Below are positions 12,153 through 25,096 of a stretch of DNA of 64,000 nucleotides, one piece after another. Origin of the DNA: Ananas comosus (taxonomy: Eukaryota > Streptophyta > Magnoliopsida > Poales > Bromeliaceae); NCBI RefSeq assembly GCF_001540865.1, contig NC_033633.1, forward strand, positions 1,199,130 to 1,263,129, in the 5' to 3' direction. The translations under genes and the position numbers were made by a program. Numbering within the stretch: position 1 is the first letter of the stretch; every line of letters starts with the position of its first letter. The notes below the pieces were generated by a model. That model was not told the DNA's origin and made no database searches. It was given only the letters and a program-made list of their open reading frames with translations.

Positions 12153-15100
12153 ATGACTACGGCTCTACGCCGGCGCGATTCCTCGTCGTTAACGGCGTCC
12201 TCCTACGGCGGGCGGCGCCGTCCCCTCCGTCTCCGTCTCCTCGAGTCCACCCCCGTAATTCCGCCCCCCACCCCCCCCCCCCCCCCCCCCCCCCCCCAAT
12301 TCCGTAGCACTAGGCATTAGCCTAGGCTAGTTATAATTTCCCCTCACTACACTACTAAGTCCTAACCAAAGCGGTAACCTTACCGGTGCTCAGGTGTTTA
12401 TACCACCACCCGAACCCTCGCCGACGCAACCCTAGTCCTGTTCTGGGACCGCCACCTCCGCCGCCTCGCCCACTCGGCGCGCGTCCTCGCCGAGTCCCGC
12501 CCCGGCCTCCTCGGACCGGGCCCGCTCCGGCCCGGTTCGCTCCGCCGCGCGGTCCACGGCTCGGTGCGCGCCGGTCTAGCGGCGGCGCTGGAGGAGCGGC
12601 GGCGGACCGGGTCCACGGCCGAGGTGGCGATCACCGCGCTCGTCCGCGGCGGCGGCGGCGGCGAGGAGGGGAACGGCGCCGACGTGTTCGTCCACCTAGG
12701 GTTTTATTTACCGCCCGTGTTCGGCGTCGGCGGGGCTCACTTGGCGGTCGCCGGGCCCGGGAGGGTCGTCGCGGCCGCAAAGTATTCGGAGTGGGCTCGG
12801 TAAGAAATTAGGGTTTATGAAAGTGCGGATTTATCCCTCTCAAGTTTAATTACGAAATGTATTCTTCTGCATTGTTAAATTTCGTAAATTTGGATTCTAC
12901 TTGTTAGTTGACCTGTTAAAGTTGACTTTTTTTTTTATTAGAAATGTAATATATCTAGCGACAATATGATCTCTACGGTGAAAACCAGTAAAGTAATGAT
13001 TAATCAACCAGAAGGACAACTCTGCAACATTTTTGGAATGTTGGAAGGATATATTCGAGAAATTTTGAGCTACGGGGGGAGATATATGCTTCTTCTTTGT
13101 TTTCTCGGGTTGGAATTTATTTATTTATTTTGGTTAGTTACTTAGTTTTGATAAATATTTGTCGATTCTATGATACGATGATAGGGTGAGGAAGGGTATG
13201 GAGAAGATGAGGCCACCTTTGGTGACGGAGCTACTGTTGACGAATGATGGGGATCAGATTCTTGAAGGTAGCGTCACAAACTTCTTCATTGTACGTCGCA
13301 AGGCATGTTCGATCTTTCTCTCATTCATACTCTTTTGTAAATCATCTTTTTTTGTTTTCATTCTCAATTGGATATATTTTTTTTTAAAAAAAAAATATTT
13401 GTATCGCAGCTGTCAAAATGTCGATTTAGTAGGATTCGACTACTTTTTAATGATTAACATCACCAGCTGCTAAACTAAAATAGCTATTAGGATCAAACTA
13501 TTCTAAATTTTCAAAATCAATTTCTCAATGTGCCAATGCTCCTTTCTTTCAAATCTCTGATTCGCGGTTTTAGGTAATCATTCACTCTTCATGAAGTAAG
13601 ATACGCACTACGGCATTAACTTTCCAAAGAAGAAGATATGTATTAGGAAATGCTGCTTACTTTCTTATAAATGATTTTCATCTTTCACCTTCAAGATGGA
13701 AATGTTGTCATGTGTATATTTACTTAGCATGTTGCCGACTTTGAGTAGACTAATCCTTTGATGCATATTTTAGTCCTTATGGATTTTTATCTGTCGTATG
13801 ATCATGACAGCATTTCTTAGCTGCTATGTTACTTTATTATATTATTTTTCTTAAGAAAAAAAAAACTTGAGTTTTTATATTATATTAAAGAATTCTCATT
13901 TTTTTTTCTAACAATACAGGTGGTAAGTGACGTTGCCGCTGCTCCTGATCATCCAATGATCGAAGTGCAAACAGCTCCGATAAGTGATGGGGTACTCCCT
14001 GGTGTTATACGCCAGCTAGTGATTGAGTAAACCTTTCTCTCATTTCCTATAGTTGGTCTATCTTTTTTAATGAAGAAAATAATTTGCTTCATACCACTCT
14101 CTTGCGGCCTTGTATTACATTGTCACCCTTCTTTGGTCAGATTTTTCCACTGCCCACTCTTGCTCTTCCATCAAGATGCATGATAAATTAATTCAAAAGC
14201 TACTAATGAAGGTTCAATCGGAAAATTATAGATGCAGTTTTTGTAGCATGCAAGCTCAGATATTTTTCTCTTTTCTTACTTTCATCTCATCCTGATAATG
14301 TTTTAAAGGAACTCTTATCTTGATAAATATACATGCGGTTATGTGCATATTGCAGTCTTTCTATATTACAAAAGAGACACTTGTGTTCTATTCGTTTTTG
14401 TTAAAGCTATTGTTGTTAATGTATAGTTATTTGATTTTACCATCTGGGAATTGTGAGTATCAAATATTTCTTCACTCAGTTCCAAAGGACTTTTGACTGG
14501 AAGAAATCCCTTATGTATTATATTCTTTACATTCAGCTATAGTATGTACGGTGTGCAATATGAAGCCTCGCACTTATTCTGATTATTGGTTGGTTAGGGT
14601 TTGCTGTTGCATTGGAATCCCTGTACGAGAGATTGCACCGTCATGGTCAGAACGCGAACTTTGGGAAGAGGCCTTTGTCACAAGTAGATACATGTGATTC
14701 TTATTTCTTTGTTGCTTTATTATTGTTCTTTTTCTCTTTTTCTCTTTTTTCCTCTTTTTTTTTTTTTTTTTTTTTTTTTGAGAAACAGAGGTTGAATTCT
14801 GAGCAAGTTATTGCAGGTAGCTTAAGGCTAGTGCAGCACGTCGAGACAATTCAAGCTCCATTATCATACGAAGATTTACGACTGAGTACTTGGAAGGACG
14901 TACTGTGGGTAATGAAGCAATTTGAGGTACATATACTTTCTAATATTTTTGGCTTTTTCAGATAGGGACATTAAATTGGGATTTTAACAAAGTTTATGCA
15001 ACGGTAACCAGGGACCAGGACGCATAACCTCACAAATACAGGCATGTTTTTTCTAATTCTTATCTAGGTCGAGCTGTTAATTTTCATGAGCTAACATACC

Positions 15101-15463
15101 TTGAACATTGCTGGAAAAAAAAAAAAACAAAGTAAAAAGAAAATTTTAAGAAAGCTTAATAACAATTCCCACTTTTACTGGATTTGCAAGTAAACATATA
15201 CCAGTCATTCAGCTATCATATAAGCAAATTGTCAACTTGCAGAGATGGCGGTTGTTCCGTATAAGTTTTCACTTCTTTAAACTGCTATCATTAAAAAATT
15301 CCAGTAGAGGAATTGTGTTGCACCCGCAATTTAATTTTCATTTATTGTCCATAACATGTTTGTTAGAATATGTTGACATTTTGATAAGCTCTTTTCCCTC
15401 CTCCAGAGAGAAATAGCTGAGAGAGCAATAGCAGATGGTCTTGCGGTAAAAGATCTTTTGTGA
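12153..15463 (+). CDS. Class IV (D-amino-acid/branched-chain type) PLP aminotransferase-like protein; 5' exon frame disrupted
   Basis: Exons 2-8 join in phase: 12394-12799, 13185-13290, 13920-14026, 14598-14683, 14817-14926, 15012-15041, 15407-15463 (TGA). Diagnostic segments are VYTTTRT, the RPPLVTELLLTNDGD...LEGSVTNFF block typical of fold-type IV aminotransferases, PAPISDGVLPG-like text, PSWSERELWEEAF and SLRLVQHVETIQ. Known relatives are PLP enzymes of the aminodeoxychorismate lyase/branched-chain aminotransferase superfamily; the substrate of this plant subgroup is unclear to me. Exon 1 contains RFLVVNGVLL from 12176 and ends at 12254 in the phase needed by exon 2, but that frame has no ATG back to an in-frame stop at 12074-12076. 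The only ATG (12153) is out of frame by one missing base. Intron 7 would use a GC donor (15042). Either an assembly error or a damaged start could explain this. Confidence 0.75.
12271..12297 (+). repeat. Poly-C tract of 27 bases
   Basis: An uninterrupted run of C lies in the first intron of the aminotransferase gene, just after the donor at 12255. Such homopolymers are error-prone in assemblies, so length and neighbouring bases may be unreliable. Confidence 0.9.
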
Positions 15464-17039
15464 TGCTACTTTATCTCTTTTTGGGTCAAAAGTTTGGGAT
15501 TGCTGATTCAGTGGGGCGAAATGTTGTTTGAAGATGGTAAGCACCTGCTATTGACATTGAATTTTTCACTTGAATAAACCAGATGACTAGTTTACCCTTT
15601 TTATATTATACTCAATAGTCCTGCCCTCACACTAATTTTTTCGCCACATAGATGGTTCAAGTGCCTCTCAGGCCCTACTACTCTTTGCACTTTTAGTTGC
15701 GGCCACTTGAAGTAGAGTGTCTGGCGAATAGGAAGGAGCAAAAACTGAGATGAGATTTTGAGCTCTAAAAGTGGGAACACTAATTTGAAGCTCTTGATTT
15801 CGCCGTAAAGTGAAATTATTAGAAAGATATTAAATTAGTGTTTCTCCTAATAACAATACTTAGACAATATTATTTTATCAAACAACGCTACGCCTATAGT
15901 GGGCTAAGTAAGCTGCTCGAAGTGTCTGTTTGGCATGGCTTTTTTGTAGAGTGTGATTTCTCATGCAATGCACATTCATCATGCCACACCACTGCGATTC
16001 GTTAATTTTCTTTTCTTCTTCTTACCAGGATTGTTTAGCTCCATTTAGCCTACTGGTTCAGAGATTTTAATGCAGGATGAATGGGTGAGGGGAAAGACTC
16101 GATGATTCATTATGCGATAATTTCTTCAGATGTTTGTATTACTCTCAAAATCGTATGTATCTTGTTGATATGGCGTGCTCTTAAGAGTGTTTGATAATGT
16201 GTTTTCAATCCCTTGTGCATAAAGAGATTACGCAGGAGTTTGAAACGAAACATAGTCCGGTTTTTGTTTTTGGAAAACAAAAACAGTGAATCTTTCTTCC
16301 AATAGTATGTTTGGTTCTTTTGATAACACAGGTAGGTAGAAATCGTAAGGGTCTGATACTCAACAATAGGAGAATAGGAGAGGAGAGAAATAACACTTTA
16401 GCTTCAAATTTTGACTATGTTATTTGTTTTTACGAGTTTATTTAATATATTTTATACAATTTTTACAATTATAAATACATTAAAGTAAAAAATTAGTTTA
16501 AATTTTAAAATTAAAGTGTCGTTTCAGATTCAAATCAAATAAATTAAAAAATTGGATAGTAAATTCAAAAAGGTCTTTAATTCTGATAAATTATATATAA
16601 AGAGAGCTAGGCTCCTACTCTTTCGAAAGTACAAGGGTCTTTGTACTTGTAAATTATTTTCGATGATGAAACATCGGATTCAAAGATCGGTTTCGTTATA
16701 CATGATGTACGTTATTAGAACTATTTAGAAATTAAATTTCATAATTTTGATTTTATTTGCCTAGTAAACGACTAGTTGGTTGAAAATAAAAATTTTATAA
16801 AAAATAGAGATAAAAGACTCGAATTTCAAATCGAAAGTATTGCTCTCACTCTTGATGTTAAGTAGAATTTTCTATTAAAATTTTATATAATTTGGATTTT
16901 TATATACCGTTGAACTTACAAATATGTTACATTATGAAATGTAGTTTCTAAATAATTCTAATAGAGTATATTATACTTGACGGAGGCAATTATCGAATCA
17001 GATATTCTATTATCAAAAATAATTTACAAATATGGAGAC

Positions 17040-17077
17040 ATTCATACTTTCATAGAAAACGGACTATATATATATAC

Positions 17078-17146
<69 letters not shown>

Positions 17147-17254
17147 GTGTAGAGCTACTATGCTAATCGGAAGCTATTGTGTGCTATTGATAGTATTCTA
17201 GCTCTATATATTATATATATACTATATACTATATATATATATTATATATATATA
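17040..17254. repeat. TA microsatellite cluster
   Basis: Long TA runs (about 17078-17146 and 17205-17254) frame a short segment with the end motifs of the local GGCTACTAT-type elements (GAGCTACTATGC near 17155). The segment of about 60 bp looks like an internally deleted element. Confidence 0.8.
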
Positions 17255-17846
17255 GAGTGAGGCTACTATGCTTCTGGAAGGACGGGCGATTCTTACTTTA
17301 GTGTCGTTTCCATGTTGCGACTTCTTGAATCGAGTCGATCGGCTCCGTTAACTGTGATCTAAAGTCATTGAAGTACCTAGAAAATAAATTATGCGATTTT
17401 CGATATATTTGTTCTACTGTGAACGAAGGGGCCTCAAAATCAACGCTGAACAATAAAAATCTTACAAACGCTTCGATCATGTATGACGATTAAATTTAGA
17501 TCCAAAATATTGATCTTGTTTTACTAATAAGCTGTAAAGAATGCATTTTCTATCAAAATTTCACTGATTCTGAAAATATTTCCTTACGTATAACACTTGT
17601 AAACAGCTCACTATGGGCATTAAAATTAATTGATTTTGGCCTCTTCGATTTACTAGGCAAATGATATGGCAGCAACAATTATTAAAATTTATTTTTTAGA
17701 TACTTACAAAATATTCTAGATCAAGTTTAACGAAGCCGATCGACAGATCAAGTTTAACGGAGCCGATCGATAATTCGAAAGTCGTAACATCGAAAACAAC
17801 CTGGAAGCACGGAAGGCTCCGTGCTTCAAAAAGCATAGTAGCCTCA

Positions 17847-17849
<3 letters not shown>
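17255..17849. mobile_element. TIR element inserted in TA/CT microsatellite
   Basis: Perfect 19-bp terminal inverted repeats GAGTGAGGCTACTATGCTT lie at 17255-17273 and, inverted, at 17831-17849. The left flank is a TA repeat and the right flank a CT then TA repeat, so the target duplication cannot be read unambiguously. No transposase is present. The inner text has the same style as the next element, suggesting one family of non-autonomous elements. Confidence 0.75.
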
Positions 17850-17877
<28 letters not shown>

Positions 17878-18034
17878 CACTCAACCCTAGGGGACCATTA
17901 TCAATTTAACCGGGGACCACTATCATCATGACCGCACATCCTTTCATCCAACGGCCAAAAACTCAATAGTACCAAGGGCTTGGTGCTATTGATAGTCTAG
18001 TAGCATAATTCATTATATATATATATATATATAT

Positions 18035-18578
18035 AGTCCGGCTACTATCCTATTAATAGGATTGGGACCATTGTCCTATCAAGTCGTTTTGCATGATCGG
18101 AACTTCAAATTGATAATCGGCACCGTTGAAATTGATCTACACAATTAAAAATGTTTAGAAACCAAATTTTGTAATATTTAAAAATCATTATCAAGTTCAT
18201 CTTAAGAGTTTAAAAATAAACGGTCATAAATGAATAACCTTCTTAAAATAAATGTTAGACTTTCTCAATTCACAATCAGAGTTATCAAACATTATTTAAA
18301 TAGTATAAAGAATTTTCTATCAAAAATTCAAGCAATTTGAATTGTTCTACACCGTTAAACAAGCAAATGGCTCATATAGGCCGTCAAAAATTGTCGATTT
18401 TACTACACTTTGATCACCATGTAAATAATTTTTAAAATTTATGAAATTTAGTTTCTAGATATTTCAAATACTCTAGATCAATTTCAACGGCTCCGACCAT
18501 CGATTCGGAATCTCTATCATCAAGAAAAATTTAATAGGATAAGTGCTCCAATTCTATTAATAGGATAGTAGCCCTAGC

Positions 18579-18582
<4 letters not shown>
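18035..18582. mobile_element. TIR element of the GGCTACTAT family in a TA microsatellite
   Basis: A perfect 20-bp inverted repeat GGCTACTATCCTATTAATAG occurs at 18040-18059 and inverted at 18554-18573. TA runs flank both sides (about 18011-18034 and 18583-18620). The ends share GGCTACTAT with the element at 17255-17849. It is non-autonomous with no coding capacity. The stretch 17881-18010 between the two elements ends in similar text and may be a third, truncated copy. Confidence 0.75.
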
Positions 18583-18623
<41 letters not shown>

Positions 18624-19793
18624 AGTAATTAATTATATATATTATATTATATATACTATATAATATAAAAGCACGTATATTCAAATTTGGTCTGTCGACA
18701 GACCCATTTTTCAGGCGGAAATTAGCGCCCATTTTTCTCTTTCCGTACGAAAAATTTTAAATATAAGAATAAAAAGTTAAATAAAAACAATAATGAATAC
18801 GTAAGTTCTCTTACAACAAATTAGAGATGTAAAATTCTAAAAATATAAATTTTTCTATTTAATTTCAAAAGTAAGTTTTCTATAACAGATTACGGATGTG
18901 AAATCCTATAAAGATATTTTTCTATTTTATTTTAAATATCTTTTTTAGATATTATCTATTTAATTTTAATATATTTTCTTTTAAGATAACGGATTTTATT
19001 TTTTATTTATTTTAAAATTTATTTCCAATAGATTTTATTTTTTCTATTTAATTTCAAAAGTAATTTTTGCATTAGAGATTATTGTTAATTATTATCATTT
19101 AAAGGATATCTTTCTTAATAGCGTGATTTATTATTTTAAATTTTTAGATACATATTGGCAATCATATTAAATATGGCCTAAAATTAAAAAATAATTTAAA
19201 AAATTTATAACTTTTATCTAATAATTATTACGTGCATTTGTACGTACATTTTCTAATATATATATATTATATATCATATATATATATTATATATAAATAT
19301 ATTATATATTGTCGTGCTTGTGTGGTAATACCAGGCCGCATTCCGTAACGAAAACGAGAGAACGAGAGAGAGAGAGAGAGAGAGAGATATTTAGGGAGGC
19401 ACGACAGCAGGCGAGCGCCGTCGGTGGGATAGGCGCGTTGTCGGCTTGTCGGCGTAGTATGAGTATCGGCTAATCCTGATTCTGGCAGCTAGTAACGGCG
19501 TCCCGTCGACGCCCCAAACACCCCCCCCCCCCTCCCTCCATCCTTTTCTCCCTCCTTTCCTCCTCCTCCTCCTCCTCTCAGCCGATCGAGCTGAACAAGA
19601 AACCGTTGCTGTCGTGTTTTGACTGACGCTTCCGTATTATTGAGAGCAACGGAACACCTCACCCCCCTCACCCCACCTCACCCCCCTCTTCTTGGTCCTG
19701 CGTGGGTCCCGTTCCGTTTCTTTGGACGCTTCTGCTGTTCCGCTTCTGCCTCTTCTATCCTCTACCTTGATAATGCAGTAGCCCACCTTATTT

Positions 19794-20030
19794 GATTCAT
19801 CCGTTTGGTACTCTCAAATCAGAATAATATTTTAGAACATATCTAGTTCACATATTTAATTCATCTGTTCCATACTCTGAAATCAAAATGACACTCATTA
19901 CGTACTTGATTTATATATATATTTTATTTATTTGTTTGATACTCTCAAATCAGGATAATATTTAGGGCATATTTGGTTCGCATATTTGATTCATCTGTCT
20001 GATACACTGAAATCAAAATGATATTTTGGT
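19794..20030. repeat. Diverged tandem repeat, about 64-bp period
   Basis: The phrase ATTCATCTGT...ACTCTCAAATCAGAATAATAT recurs about four times (near 19794, 19859, 19925 and 19988), with alternate copies more alike, suggesting a 64-bp unit doubled to about 130 bp. No coding potential. Confidence 0.65.
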
Positions 20031-20858
20031 TCACATGTTCTAAATTACGAAATAGGAATAAGATTCGTTAATTTTGATAGTTGTCGTTCCATTTACATAA
20101 ATTTAATTTCGCTTTTCATTTCATTTATCATCTAATCCGGCTTTGAATTTCGGATTGGTTCATTCTAAGCAAATCACTAAAAATCTTTTCTTACAAATAC
20201 ATTCCCTTTCTTTTCCTTCAGCACTTTTCTCTCTCTCAATCAAAATTTGCTCTCAAAATTCTAAATATTTATTTTGATAATGAACCAAACATTTTTGAAC
20301 AATTTGTCATTTCATTTTACATCTAATACAATACAATTTTATTTCTCATTTTATTCCAATAATCATTAACCAAACATGCTACTGTAATTATAAAAAGGAA
20401 TTTTAATTTCTACTTCTTAAAAAGTCTTAATATTCATAATTTAATAGAACAGCGTATTTAACCTACGAGCTAATTTATCTGAGTCAAAAGATATTTAACC
20501 TACAAGCTAATTTATCTTATTCAAAAGATTATTCGAAAGCTGAATATAATATTTAATTTAAATATTTGATTACATCCTTCACTTACTTAAATATATAAAT
20601 TTTATAAATAAATTATTTAAGATAATATCGAATAAGATTCAAATAAGAATACAGTATACTAGTCCGTTGGTGCGTATGTAATGTCCCAAAAACTTCAAGT
20701 AGGGTTTCTTATTTTTTTATTTTGGCATTCTATAATTTAAAGTGTATCAAATTAGTATTCTGTGATTTTTTCTTTTCTTTTCGTCGTCGATCTCTCCGTT
20801 ACTTTTTTATTAAATTATATACAAAAAATTTTAGATATTTACATATCTTATCTACATA

Positions 20859-21116
20859 GGCACTGTTTGGTTAGGGGATAGGAATAGGAATAGCCCCTTA
20901 TCCCCCCTTTTATACCCAAACACTAATTTTTTACCCGAGAATAGTAGTTTTCGGTTATCCCCACCAACACCTCCATTTTTTATATAAAACTACCTAAAAT
21001 TGTTCTTATCCTCCGGAACAACCCAATTTTCATCCAAACACTATTTTTCTTATCCCCATACTTGTACCTATTCCTGTAATAGCTAGTTCTTGCTTATACC
21101 CGAACCAAACGGTACC
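20859..21116. mobile_element. Short TIR MITE
   Basis: The left end GGCACTGTTTGGTT (20859-20872) matches the inverse of the right end (21103-21116, inverse GGTACCGTTTGGTT). The element is about 258 bp and AT/GG-rich inside, with repeated GGAATAGGAATAG-type text. The flanks share the 3-bp ATA, which may be the target duplication. The superfamily is uncertain (PIF/Harbinger-like or hAT-like). Confidence 0.55.
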
Positions 21117-22308
21117 ATATAGTTTATCGGATATTTATTTTAATATTTTTTTAGTTTTAATTTTATTATTAATTTAATAATTTTATTTTAAATGTTTCTC
21201 GGGGGATGTAATGACATGACATGGAACCGATTCACGCGCTTCTCGAGGCGGCGCTGGCGGCCCCTCACCTCACCACGCGGGACTTGCGGCCTGGAAGGCG
21301 AGACACCCTCCAACTCGAGCCGTTAATGCTTTTTTTTTTATTATTTTTTTTGAGAGAAAAAAATAATAAAATAATAATAATAATAAATTTTTTATTATTA
21401 TTTTTATTATTATGATTTTAAGCTTAAAGCGATGACATGCTCGTGAATCTCCTCACTTTGTCTCCGCTTCATTAATCACTAGAAAATGAAAGAAAATTAG
21501 TATTTGTAAAACTAATACTACTTCCATTTAAAATTTTAATTATTACAAAACAGATTAAATTAGTAAAAAGTTAATTATTTTTAAATAATATAAAGCGTAC
21601 AGATAACATTTATTTAAATTATGATATTCCGTTGGTAATTAAAAAAATGAACATAGAAGAATTTTTAATTTATTTGGTTTGGAGTAAAAACGCCTCATGC
21701 TGATCTCGCCAAATTAATTAAAATTTATTTATTATAATCTCACTTAAAAATTAGAATAGTATAATTTTACATAAAAAAATTATTTTGCACATTTATCAAA
21801 TTTACAACTTTTTAATTGTAGGCGAGGTTTAAATCAATTATAGTTGTTTTACGAGATCTAAATTAAACCCATGCCTATACCTTTTCTCAACAAAAGAAGC
21901 ATCAATTAATATTAATCTAATAAAGTGAAGGATCTAAACATATCATTATGTACTTAACGCTTTGCATTATCATATTATTATCTCTGTGCGCGCATGCATG
22001 TTATTTACTATGATGATAGAAGCCTCGTAATTTGTAACATTCTCTCCACTCGTACTATACTCTGTATTAAAGAGAATATTGTTGGAACACAGTGCCATAA
22101 TTAAAATTACTAATTTAATTACCCCGAAAAATTCGATTAAACAAATCCATATGCGATCTAATTAAGTATTAAGTAGTGGAATTATGCGGTAAAAAGCAGT
22201 GGGGAAAGAGTCCTTTGGTGGATTGCATACGAGTATACCCCCGCATAAACTTCGGTATGCGACCCTCACTTCACACCGCCTGATGAATGAATGAATGATG
22301 ATGATGAT

Positions 22309-22948
22309 TGTTGGAAATTATAGGGCAGCGGAAACTTACAAACCGGATAGCCAACGTATCCGAGAACCCAAATTTGGATCGGTTCGCCTGTTTTACAAGC
22401 CTTCTTAGATAGTCCTTGCCTCGATACTTCTGGATCTCCCACGTTTTTCGCTTTCTCCTTCGCGTACTTGCCTCGATACTTCTGGATCTCCCACGTTTTT
22501 CGCTTTTTCCTTCGCGTACGCCTTATGCCACGGATCGGATGCGGATCTGATGCGACGGATGCCGATCGAAGAGGGCTACCAGAGTCCTCTTCTATGTCCA
22601 CACTCCAAAATTCCGGAAACGTAGGTGGAAATCCCAGAGGAAGAAGAGAGAGAATAAGAAAGATATTTCGTGGGTTCTTACGAATTTTGATCGTATTCTA
22701 TCGTCCTTCATGAGAGAAAACAAGGGGACGTATTTATAGAATAACAAACCCCTAAATATCCTGAATCTCATAAGGATTAGAAAATCTATTAACATGTAAT
22801 AGATATGCGCTAATAGATACGTTTCTTAACTGATAAGAAATATATAATTTATTTTTATTCTAAATCCATTAGGATAAATCACAATCCACATCTTAAGTAG
22901 ATCGGGTTAAATTAAAATCCGCCAATGTGGACATACTGTATGGCTACA
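22309..22948 (-). mobile_element. Copia-like solo LTR
   Basis: The 640-bp segment starts TGTTGGAAATTA and ends GGCTACA, that is TG...CA ends. The 5-bp direct repeat ATGAT lies at 22304-22308 and 22949-22953, although a GATGAT microsatellite on both sides makes it less certain. Read on the minus strand it contains TATAAATA (complement of 22731-22738) in mid-LTR, as expected for an LTR promoter, and ends CCAACA as many Copia LTRs do. No internal gag/pol or second LTR is adjacent, so this looks like a solo LTR. Open frames inside it are not counted as genes. Confidence 0.65.
22415..22518. repeat. 52-bp tandem duplication inside the solo LTR
   Basis: Two copies starting CTTGCCTCGATACTTCTGG (22415 and 22467) differ at about one base. 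The duplication lies in the transcribed part of the LTR and may mark a lineage of the element. Confidence 0.85.
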
Positions 22949-24508
22949 ATGATGATGATTCCTTTCTTGCACCGAGCGAAGACCAGGTGGGTCCCACTTC
23001 GTGTTCCTTACTTAAGAGTTGATAAATTGTTGCATGGACCGGGTCCACCACGTAGACCGCTTTAGTTTAGTGATGCGATAGTTGAAAAATCTAAAAATAA
23101 GATAATATTTTTAAATTTTTTATATTCTAAAATAATAAAATTATGATTATAACTGTAATCGGAGAAGCATATAACTAGATCCTACACCTAGTGTGGAGCT
23201 ACATTGTCAAAAATAAAATACACTATTCATTGAATAAAATTTTAGTGAAAAACTCTCCAATAATATTTCGATTGAAAGAGATATTTTTTTAAGATATAAT
23301 AATTTTTGAGTAGAGACAAATCTGATGTATTATTGAAGAGCTTCCTACTGATTTTTTTTTTTTTATTTATTTTTTTCTCTCGAATGGTGTGATGGACTCT
23401 CTCCCATTTATAAAAACTCAAAGAGGGTTAATGTAATATTCAGAAGGGTCACCATCTATCGTGGCTAGTATAATTGATAAAATTTATTTTAAACCAATTA
23501 AATTATACTAATATAAAATATAATAATTATTACATACTTATATATTTTATGACTATAGTTTATAATTTTTCCGGAGTATCTAAGATTAAAAAAAAAATTA
23601 GACAATTTAGTAGAAAAAAAAAGTGCTTGATTGTTATATAGAATAATAATGCGATGTTTTTCACCAAATCAATTTATTTTTCTGAAATTAATTAATTTTA
23701 TCATAATTTTAAAAATATTTTTTTAAAAAAATATAATTAATTGGATACAGATGATGATGCGATGTGACTGTAACACTGTAGACTTCCCTCAGTAGGAAGG
23801 GGCATCTGGGATGGGCATCTGCTTTCTGCGGGCCCCCACCACTCACCCAATCACCGACACAACTCTCGGATTGGGTGGCCGCAGCCTTAGTCCCCTGCGG
23901 CCCCACCTCCTCTCCTGAGAACCCTTTGAAAGTTGTTGCAATCATCCTACTATTATTCTTTGCTTCTTTCTCAATTAACCCTCACCAACATTCACACGGA
24001 AACGCCTGCTGCACCTCGATTCTGTTTGTTTCACTGAAAGTGAGTTTCAAATTCAAATTTGAGTCAAATAAATTAAAATTCAAGTAAAAATTTATTTTTT
24101 TACTGTTTATTTATATGGTGGTGGGATCAAAGTTCCTCGAGTTTTACTGTTTTACTATTTATTTGACAAAAATTGAATGACGTAAAAATTAGAGATGTGA
24201 GACATGGCTAATATTTTAGTATTTTTTTACTTCTTTTTTTTCGTAATTCACTTCGTATGGGATGGACCGAAGTTATTTACACTATTATGAGAAGTTGGAG
24301 TTTCGACTGAAGGCATGCAAAGCTATGATGGACCAAACAACGGAAATTGACATTTACAACTAAAAACTACTTCATCTCTCTCAACTTTTGGTAAAATAAA
24401 CCCAACCCGAATGGAGTTAGCTAAAAACTTGATTGTCGTCTTATATTTTTAGTTGAGTTTATTTCTAAAAAAACGAATGAAACAAATAGTTTGCCACCTT
24501 CTTCCTCA

Positions 24509-24510
<2 letters not shown>

Positions 24511-24546
<36 letters not shown>
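24511..24546 (+). repeat. Poly-A tract of about 36 bases
   Basis: Uninterrupted A run in the intergenic region. It could be the tail of a retroposed copy, but the preceding sequence is not recognisable and I see no target duplication. Confidence 0.9.
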
Positions 24547-24549
<3 letters not shown>

Positions 24550-24663
24550 CATCGAAACCATATATAGAGTTACTTTTTTCACATAAGAATAATAGTATTC
24601 AATTATATGCCTCGACATTATATGAAAATACAAAAATAACACATTATTTCATCGTAAACTTAA

Positions 24664-24868
24664 GAGTCCGGCTATGGTGCTTGTAGAAGCACAGAGCACT
24701 TGATGCTTATAAGTTTTATATCATTGAATATACCCATTTGATCATTTCTATTTGTTAAATCATATTATTCGACTAACTACCTACTCAATCCTAAAAAACT
24801 ACTATCATATCAACCACACATTTTCTTAATTCAATAACTGAAAACCTATAAGCACCATTGGCTTGACA
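24664..24868. mobile_element. Possible small TIR element
   Basis: The left end CCGGCTATGGTGCTTGTAG resembles the inverse of the right end (AAGCCAATGGTGCTTATAGG). The AGTCCGGCTA start recalls the element at 18035. Similarity is imperfect and no target duplication is clear. Confidence 0.35.
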
Positions 24869-25096
24869 CTTTTAAAAATATAGGAGCTTAATTAATTCAT
24901 AAACTTATTATATTATTTTTAATTAGACATTACCATTCTACAAAGCAAAACATCATTAGCTATACGGTAGTGTATGCTACAAGGTGCAATATATAGTTAC
25001 AATAAAAGGTGAGCCCTGTGAACTCACAAGAAAGGAAAAGTCTTCTTCGTCACACTTATAACGTATAAAATTTTATTGTAAATCAAACCCTTAACT

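Noticed and set aside
21221..21415. Open frame starting MEPIHALLEAALAAPHL
   Set aside because: A GC-rich island of about 110 bases followed by poly-T/TAA repeats; no homologous motif recognised and no splice partner.
22266..22795. Open frames in both strands around 22.3-22.8 kb
   Set aside because: They fall inside the solo LTR and contain its 52-bp tandem duplication; no protein motif is present.
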